In this document: piece by piece, positions 56,688 to 64,000 of the stretch | How the letters are laid out: every line of letters starts with the position of its first letter | How positions within the stretch are numbered: position 1 is the stretch's first letter | Assembly (NCBI GenBank): GCA_036426205.1 | Contig: WSYH01002479.1 | Location: forward strand, 21,953-85,952 | Origin: Ascaphus truei | Lineage: Eukaryota; Chordata; Amphibia; Anura; Ascaphidae | Reading direction: 5' to 3' | Length of the DNA: 64,000 nucleotides | Translations under genes and position numbers: made by a program | The notes under the pieces: generated by a model | The model's database searches: none | Seen by the model: only the letters and a program-made list of their open reading frames with translations | Told to the model about the DNA's origin: nothing

Positions 56688-57715
56688 ATGTCGAATAGAC
56701 AGAAAACTCAACTTACCCAGGGGGTAACGAAGTACTTTCCCCCCTCCCCCTGCAAAGGAGTGCTGAAACAGCCACTAAAAGCCAAGATGGTGCCGGCTCA
56801 ACAAGCGCACGTGGAACATAACAACTGGCGCCGGATCGGGATCGATCTGAAGATACTCAGAGCCCCGAAGTGAGTCTCACACAAGAGTACATGCAGGAGC
56901 TGATGACTTCAATGCTGAATAAGCTGCACATATCGATAAAAGCAGACTTAAAAGCGGCTGTGACAGAGCTCAGGCAAGATATCACAGGCCTGACAGAGCG
57001 TACCTCAGCACTTGAAACTAAAATGGAGGAGACCCTGCAAGCGCAAATGGCTGCGGATGATGAGATATTCCGGCTAGGCTTAGAGATCAACAGCCTAAAA
57101 GACAGCCTGGAGGATCAAGAAAATAGAGACAGGCGACAAAACATAAGGATTCGCGGCATTCCTGAGACTGTCCTACCTGGTCAGCTAAAACCTTGTCTCC
57201 TGGATCTCTTCTCCTCACTGTGTGACAACCTAGATAATAAAGATCTAGAAATGGATAGAGCCCACCGCGCTCTTGGACCGCGATCAGAGGATCCTAATCG
57301 TACAAGAGATGTCATAGTCCGCCTTCATAGATATGCAGTCAAAGAAAAACTAATGGAGGCCTGTCGTGCAAAGGAGCCCATCAAGTTTAAAGATGACCCC
57401 TTGCAAGTCTATAATGACCTGTCCAAAGTAACGATTAGCCGACGAAAAGAGTTGAAGCACTTGACCATATTGCTAAGAGAAAACGCAATTAAATATAAAT
57501 GGGGGTTCCCATTTAAACTTATAGTAAACAGGAACGGAAAATTCCACACTATCAGGCACCCAGAGGAGATGACACGACTAGCCCGTGCGTTGGGCCTGAA
57601 TCCTCCCCCAGCGTGCAACACCGAAACATCCAGGCCTCACAGATCGGAGACCGAAGATCTACCGATAAGGGCATCGGAGAGACTGGCAGGACAAAAACAA
57701 CAGAGAAATAAATAA
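56688..57715 (+). pseudogene. L1 ORF1p (RNA-binding chaperone), one frameshift
   Basis: Starts MSNRQKTQLTQ; a stop/frameshift at about 56,870 separates the first ~61 residues from the rest (56,870-57,715). The second part has a coiled coil (LRQDITGLTERTSALETKME), the RRM start LEDQENRDRRQNIRIRGIPE, and the C-terminal domain with YNDLSKVTISRRKEL. The basic C-terminus ends at TAA 57,713-57,715. Length and order are typical of vertebrate L1 ORF1p, which trimerises and coats L1 RNA. Confidence 0.85.
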
Positions 57716-59858
57716 AGGATTGTTTACCTTTGTTGTTCTATTCCCTGTTATCCGTTGATACCCCGTTGGGCTCCCCGTGGCTCAGTCCCGTTGACTGAAG
57801 GAATCCTGGGAACAAAGAGAAAATTGATCGGTGTAATCAGCTGCACACACCTGGAAGACAAAGAAGCCGCTCAAGATCTGCAACTCAGGAGTACGGAGCG
57901 CAGCTGGTGGTGAGGAAATCAACCTCCACCCCCCCCCCCCCTGAATCGCCTGAAGGCCCCCTACCTGTGGCATCTACTGCGAGGGAAGATGATGATCGGA
58001 GCAGTGACCCTCCCTGAATCAACCCGAAGAACCGGAGAAGTCGCCCAGCATCCGCCTGTTTAGGGGCGGCAAAGAGGAGAAGGCAGAGGCATTCAAGCAG
58101 ATGTTGAAAGAGCAGATTGAGATGGGGTCTTTCTCCCCCATGCCCCCCTTGTCCGGCATTTACGGTGGGAACACACCTGGCATATACCTACTCAGCCTAA
58201 ATCTGCTGGTAAGGCTGGCGCTCCAACCTTACCGCACACTGGGTAGGAAGCCCCGCATAACCGTGAGTACACTAGACTCTTCAGCCTGGCCCTATACAAC
58301 CGAAAGGGATACCGCTTAGTGAACATCCTCCGAGGATCCGGGAGCTTGGGCTATGGAGGGGAACCTAGACTGTTTAAGAGTACATATCCTAGATATTTCT
58401 GCAGACAAACCTTGTTCCCTATGTATGGCTATTGTTTAGAGATATATCAGCAAATGTAAATAAACCCCTGTGCCCACCCTACTTCCTTTCCCTCTTCACC
58501 AAATACCCAAGCTAGTTATATTAAAGAGTGTTGTCCACATTATAGGCATCGCTGTAGAGTAAACACACTGTATGTAGCTGCTGGCTAATGTTGTACCAAG
58601 AATATGACATATCCCCCTTCCCTCCCCCCTCCTCCCTCCCTTCCCCACCCTCCCTCCCCACTCCCCACACCCCCCCCCTACCCTCCCTCTCAACCTCTCC
58701 TTTCCCTTCTCCTTCCCCTCTTCTCCTATCCCCCCCCAATAAGGTTGGATCAAAGGTGAAACTAATCATGTCTCAACACAGTTATCATAAGTATATACGG
58801 TTGTATGATCAACCCCTTGTTTCTTTGCCACTACCCTGTCTCCCTCCTTCCCTCCTTCCCTACCTACTCCCCTCCATCATCAGGGCGCAATGTACGCAAT
58901 GTATGCAATGAAAGTTTCAACATGCCATTCTTTCTCTAAATGTATATAGTGCAAACTGCCCCCAGGTATACCCACACTCTCCCCATTTCTCACAAGGTTT
59001 TTCCACACAGTCCGGGCGGGTACGGGGAGACATATAGTCCCAGCTGCAGAGATTGCCATTTTAGCTTGCTATGTTACAGAGCTAAATTCTCAGGTTGGGT
59101 ATTGATATTCCAGTCAATTATGTTAATAGACACAGTTCTTATTGCAAACACGGTCATGCCAGTTATCTATGTTGTTATGTAAAGTTCTCACTGCATGTGG
59201 TGACCTACCAGGGAGTGGTACTGTAAACATTAGATCCCACTGCAGATCTTTTTGTGTAACAAAGTTCCTGAGTCTCCTCCCTCCCCCTCCCCCCCTTCCT
59301 CCGCCTCGCCCCCCTCCCCTCCCCCTCCCTCCGCCTCGCCCCCCTCCCCCTCCCTCCCCCTTCCCTCCTCCTCCCCTTCCCTCCCATCCCCCCCTTCCCC
59401 TCTCCCCTTCCCCTCTCTTCCCCCCCCTTCCCTCCCCTACCCCTCACCCCTCCCTTTGCGGAATATACTAAAAAACCTGTATGACAACATAAATGAAAGG
59501 GGGAAAAACTCAAGTTAACTGTGTTAGAGGGTCTGGACCCCTCTGATACCCGCCGGCTGCCGTCGCCGGATCCACCCCCGAAGGGGCTTTTAGCCCAAAA
59601 GCTGGTCGCCCATAGGACTGGCAACATTTTGTTAAGGTCTAATGTAGACCTAATTTCTGCTATTCTCCATCTACTCCATCTCTCCTCCCTCCGCCCTCTC
59701 TCCCCCTCCTCCTCCATGGTACACAAGACCTAGTGCACACGCAATATATACCTACCTTATGTGTTTGCTGGGGCACATACTAGTCTCTAAATTACCGAAC
59801 CACAACCTCCCGGTTGGGAAAGGAAAGGTCCTATGGTTTTACATAACAGAAAGACCTA
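57716..59858 (+). other. L1 inter-ORF spacer with two polypyrimidine tracts
   Basis: The usual L1 spacer is very short; here it is 2.1 kb. C/T-rich tracts lie at 58,609-58,740 and 59,262-59,460, giving spurious proline/serine and arginine/glycine frames on the two strands. A C-run is at 57,931-57,941. Either this L1 lineage has an expanded spacer or other DNA was inserted. Confidence 0.6.
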
Positions 59859-62831
59859 ATGGCTAACACAACCACAATTAAGATAATCACTCTAAATGTA
59901 AAAGGCCTACAAAATAACAGAAAGAGGAGGTTGGCTTTCCAAGATCTGAAAAGATCAGGGGGTGATATTATATTCCTGCAGGAGACCCACTTCACATCCC
60001 AAGACCCACCAAATTTATTTTAAAAAGTGTGTTGACCCTGGATATCTGTCATCGGTCTTGGTCGGAGGTGACCTAAATATGGTCCTGAACTCCACCGAGG
60101 ACAAATCATCCGATATGCGCCGCCCCCATACAACCCACACCCAACAAATTGGGAAAAGGTTCAGGGGGATAATCAATGATTTCTCATTGGTGGACATCTG
60201 GAGGTCCCAACACCAGGGCCAGCGAGATTACACCTTTTACTCAGTACCTCACCAGATCTATTCCCATATAGACTATTTTCTGGTAACCAAGAATGTTCTA
60301 GAGGCCGCTTCTAAGTCAGATATCGGCCCAATTACCTGGTCAGATCACGGCCCTATCACCTTAACCCTCTCTGTCCCATTTGTAAAATCAAATTCCTACT
60401 CCTGGAGGTTAAATGACTCCTTATTGAACCATCCTGAGATAGAGAAAGAGATCAAAACATCACTTAAGGATTTATTTTTCTTTAACTCAGGATCAGTCAC
60501 TTCCCCAGCAATCCTATGGGAGGCCCATAAGGCAGCAATCAGAGGTAAATTCATCTCTATTGCATCCCATAGGAAAAAAGTCAAACTAAAATTGATCAAA
60601 GATCTCACAGATAACATTGTCACACTTGAGCAATCACATAAAACTAACCCATCAAAGAAAATCTACAAAACATTAACTGCAGCCAGATTAAAACTAAAAC
60701 AGGCCCAATTAGAAGACGTAGAAAAAGACCTCAAGTGGACAAATCAACAGTATTATGACAAAGGCAACAAGGCCGACAGACTCTTGGCTAGCCGACTAAG
60801 AGGAATACAGAAAAGATCCCAAATAACAGCGATCAAAAATAGGTCTGGTGAGATACAATATAGCGACAAAAAAATAGCAGCAGAATCTACTAAATTCTAC
60901 ACCAAATTATATAACCTAAGAACCCAAAAGGGACACCCACAATCAACAGCATCTGAGTTCATAAAAAAATATCTAGACAACTGCCACCTTCCCACATTAA
61001 CAGAGGAGGAAAATGCAACACTTAATGCTGGGATATCAAAATAGGAATTGAAGAGGCAGTAAAAGTGCTGAAGGTGTCTAAGTCCCCTGGCCCTGATGGG
61101 TTCACCAATGTTTACTACAAGAGATTTCTACCAATACTGTCCACGCATCTATTAAAAATGTTTAACTTTTTCATGGAAGGGAACCCAATCCCTACCTCAA
61201 TGTCTCTAGCCAATTTAGCCATTATACATAAAGATGGAAGAGACCCGATGCAATGTGGAAGCTACCGCCCAATCTCCCTCCTGAGCAATGACCTCAAATT
61301 ATATAGTAAAATTATAGTAAATAGGTTGAATCCTATCTTACCCAGACTTATAAATATAGACCAAGTTAGGTTTGTCGCGGGCAGGCAAGCCTCAGACAAC
61401 ACCCGTAAGATAATCAATATAGTAGACCACATACACCTCACAGGAACCAAAGCAATATTGTTAAGCCTAGACGCAGAGAAGGCGTTCGATAGAATTGACT
61501 GGTTATTTCTGGATAACACCCTACGTAAATTTGGCTTCAAAGACACATATCTAGAGGGTGTCCGTAGACTTTACCAAGACCCATCAGCGATGATGAAACT
61601 CCCAGGGGGCAACCTACAATGACTCAATATTAAAAACGGCACAAGACAAGGATGCCCCCTATCCCCTCTCCTCTTTGCACTGACCATAGAATCCCTGGCA
61701 TCAAAAATTCAAGAAAACGTTGACATCCAAGGGATAGAAATTGGAAATAAACAATACAAGATGTCCCTGTTCGCAGATGATATAATCCTAACTCTATCCA
61801 AACTCCAAATTTCCCTCCCTAATCTCCAAAAAGAACTCCTGGACTTTGGTAAAATATCACGGTATAAAATCAATAGCGACAAATCTGAAGCCTTAAACTT
61901 AAATCTGCCAGAGCCAGAGGTGAAACTACTTAAACTAAATTTTAATTATCGTTGGAGCTCCTCATACATTAAATACTTGGGAGTAAATGTATCAAAGAAC
62001 TACCAGTTCCTATACCAACACAATTACCCAGCCCTATTCTGGAAAATTAAAAATGACCTAGACAAATGGGAAGGTTATAAAATATCATGGATCGGGAGAA
62101 TGATCTCGGTCAAAATGAACATACTCCCCAGATTGTTATATTACTTCCAGACTCTCCCGGTCCACATCCCTGGCTCAGAATTGAAAAATATCCAGAAACA
62201 AATATTCCATTTTATTTGGCAGGATAAAAAACCCAGGACCGCTAAGTCAGTTCTGCTCACATCAAAGGGGAGAGGAGGCTTTGGAGTCCCAGACATCATA
62301 AGATACTACCAAGCCACCCAATTGCGACAGGTAGTAGTATGGAATGCTGATCCAGACCAATATTGCTGGCTAGATATAGAATCACAATACGCCGGCACGC
62401 CTTCTCTGCCAGCATGCCTTTGGTCCCTGAACAGAGGAGATACACAAACTGGTAAATTTAAATTAGGAACGATGAGGCGCACGTGGGAGATTTGGATGAA
62501 ATCCAAATTTAAATATAAGCTCACAACCACTAACTCTCAACTCATTCCAATTTTCAAAAATCCTAAATTTCCTCCTGGTTGTGAAATCAGACAATTCAAC
62601 CAATTTAAATAAAAAAATATCAGAGCAATCGCTGACCTGCTGAGTCTAGGACAGTTCCTAAGCTACCAAAGATTAAAAAACAAATATGAAATGCCAGAAC
62701 TGAATGCGTTCAAATATCTACAGATTCGACACTTCTTACAAAACCTATCCCCAACATTAGAATTTCCCCCTCTCACTAGTTTTGAAAGGCTGTGTAGGAA
62801 CACCGCTCATCAAAAAGGTCTCATAACGTAA
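59859..62831 (+). pseudogene. L1 ORF2p (endonuclease and reverse transcriptase), broken
   Basis: ATG at 59,859 gives MANTTTIKIITLNVKGLQNN and FLQETHF (endonuclease start). About 60 residues of the middle endonuclease appear deleted before VGGDLNMVLN; the end box WSDHGPI is present at about 60,340. A frameshift near 61,040 leads into RT: SPGPDGFTNVYYKRF, YRPISLLSNDLK, FVAGRQASDNTRK, LSLDAEKAFDRIDW. A TGA at 61,620 precedes GTRQGCPLSPLLF, then the catalytic FADDIIL at about 61,770. A TAA at 62,610 interrupts the C-terminal part, which is lost after about 62,830. Confidence 0.88.
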
Positions 62832-63109
62832 ATATATGCCGAAATGGAGAAGTCGGCAGACTCCCCTACCCATGACTACTGCTGCGGCAGCTTTTATTCT
62901 TACTAATCACTGGCTTGTACCTGGCATGTTCCTGGAATGCCATACTGTTCACCCAGAGCATGCCGGGCTCCTTTTGCCTTCCCAGCCAGGCGCATGCCCG
63001 GCTGACGCGCGGTTGATGTGTTAATTGATAATGGTTCAGGATTTACTAGGCTGCAATGCTTCGCGTGTCCGCCAGATGGCATAAATTCATGATTTGTAAT
63101 GCTCCTCTG
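62832..63109. other. Unassigned sequence with CTGCTGCGGCA motif
   Basis: ACTGCTGCGGCAGCTTTTAT at 62,878-62,897 resembles the terminus at 43,576, and GCATGCCCGGCTGACGCGCG occurs near 62,990. Possibly a DNA-transposon fragment adjoining the truncated L1. Confidence 0.35.
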
Positions 63110-64000
63110 CATTTAAAGGTCCCGATCACGTGACCGCGACATGTAAACAAAGCAGAGGGATACTGGCACCCCTTAAAGGGGCCTGTATCTCGGGGAGCAG
63201 GGGGTCCCCGGACCTAAAACAAAAACGTTTCTGCTCCGGAGACCCTCTGCACATGTACAGTATAAATAAAACACATATATAAATAAACACTCGTTCCTTA
63301 CTTTAGCGGCTATGTGCTATGGTAACAAAGTAGCATTTCTGTATTTTAATAATATTGTACAGTGAGCAGGGGGTTCCCTGAGCCAGAAATTAATGCTCAG
63401 GGAACCCCATGCTTCTGCACAATATTATTAAAAATACAGAAATGATGCTTCATTACCATAGCTGATAGCCGCTAAGGCAATGAAGGGGTTAACCCACCGT
63501 GCCCGCTTTATTGTGGGTAGCGGGGGGGTGTGAAGGGGGTATTTGGCCTTTGGTGTGAGTTTAGGACTTGCGGGGGGGTTGCGGGTGCACTTAACCCCTT
63601 CACGGCCGTAGCAGTTAATACCGCTACGGTCATGAAGGGGTTAACCCCTCCTGCTACCCCCCGCAAGCCCTAAACAACCACCATTGGGGCTAATACCCCC
63701 TTCACCCACTCCCGCTACCCACAATAAAAAAAAAACTCACACACAGCAGCCGCCCAAAAAATAAATAAATAAATCTAAATAAATAAATAAATACATGAAT
63801 ATAAATAAATACATTTAAAATACATTTTTATTCATAGTGTAGATGTGCAGGGGGTCTCCGGAGCTGAACCGCGTTGGTTTCAGGTCTGGGGACCCCCCTG
63901 CTCCCCGAGATATGGCCCCTTTATGAGGTGCCGGTATCCCTCTGCATTTAAAGGTCCCGATCACGTGACCGCGGCATGTAACCCAAGCAGAGGGATACCG
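63110..64000. repeat. Hierarchical palindromic repeat, period about 835 bp, runs off the window
   Basis: Outer inverted arms: 63,151-63,253 (GCAGAGGGATACTGGCACCC...) and 63,838-63,946. Inside are two separate palindromes: 63,295-63,480 (TTTTAATAATATTGTACAG facing CACAATATTATTAAAA) and 63,485-63,730 (ATTGTGGGTAGCGGGGG facing CGCTACCCACAAT), whose centre is CCGTAGCAGTTAATACCGCTACGG. The segment AAGGTCCCGATCACGTGACC at 63,116 recurs in direct orientation at 63,950, so the unit may be tandem. An ATAA microsatellite lies at 63,757-63,800. No coding sequence. Confidence 0.8.

Larger units (their letters stand above)
56545..62831 (+). mobile_element. L1-clade LINE, nearly complete, 3' truncated
   Basis: Order: GC-rich 5' UTR starting GGGGGGCGTGTCC, ORF1, an unusually long spacer of about 2.1 kb, ORF2 with endonuclease and reverse transcriptase, then loss of the ORF2 C-terminus and 3' UTR at about 62,831. 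It is inserted in or joined to a Tc1-like element at its 5' end. There is no poly(A) tail or target duplication, so the 3' end was removed later. Confidence 0.85.

Noticed and set aside
58496..59726. Proline/serine-rich and arginine/glycine-rich ORFs on both strands
   Set aside because: They are translations of the polypyrimidine tracts in the L1 spacer.

Overview
This is a vertebrate nuclear window, most likely from a frog (inferred). Three coding exons of the dynein adaptor gene HOOK3 lie on the + strand at 46.1-53.3 kb. The repeats are of amphibian type: Tx1-group and L1 LINEs, a CR1/L2-type LINE with an ATGTAACT-rich tail, Penelope-like elements, Tc1/mariner, hAT and other MITEs. There is no prokaryotic signal, and no tRNA, rRNA or CRISPR was seen.

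Layout. 1-17 kb: two copies of a ~1.3 kb repeat about 15.6 kb apart. Between them are a forkhead-like reading frame inside a 1.56 kb insertion, a Tc1 fragment, an antisense LINE endonuclease fragment, a ~76 bp tandem repeat, a decayed antisense retrovirus-type pol (RT, RNase H, integrase) and a CpG-rich block with YY1-like motifs. 17-25 kb: a fold-back element, then a DNA transposon split by a ~5.9 kb Tx1-like LINE with a perfect 22 bp target-site duplication and a poly(A) tail. 25-28.5 kb: another Tc1 fragment, simple repeats and unassigned sequence. 28.5-41.9 kb: about 13.3 kb of a 23 bp minisatellite in a single orientation, whose minus strand has no stop codon in the consensus and so yields long spurious ORFs. 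41.9-45.6 kb: three fold-back elements, each with a hammerhead-ribozyme-like core in its loop, and a CR1/L2 LINE tail. 46.1-53.3 kb: three consecutive hook3 exons. The 6.6 kb intron between the first two holds a 34 bp-TIR MITE, a Penelope-like element (RT plus GIY-YIG nuclease) between long inverted arms, a solo LTR and a hAT MITE with an 8 bp duplication. 53.3-64 kb: a sense solo LTR, CR1 and Tc1 remnants, a 6.3 kb L1 with ORF1 and a broken ORF2, and a hierarchically palindromic repeat running off the right edge.

The only convincing host gene is hook3. A forkhead-like frame at 1.26-1.76 kb is a second candidate. Much of the left 42 kb shows frequent single-base indels, even in elements whose flanking duplications are perfect, which suggests residual long-read error. 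Reading frames there should not be taken literally.
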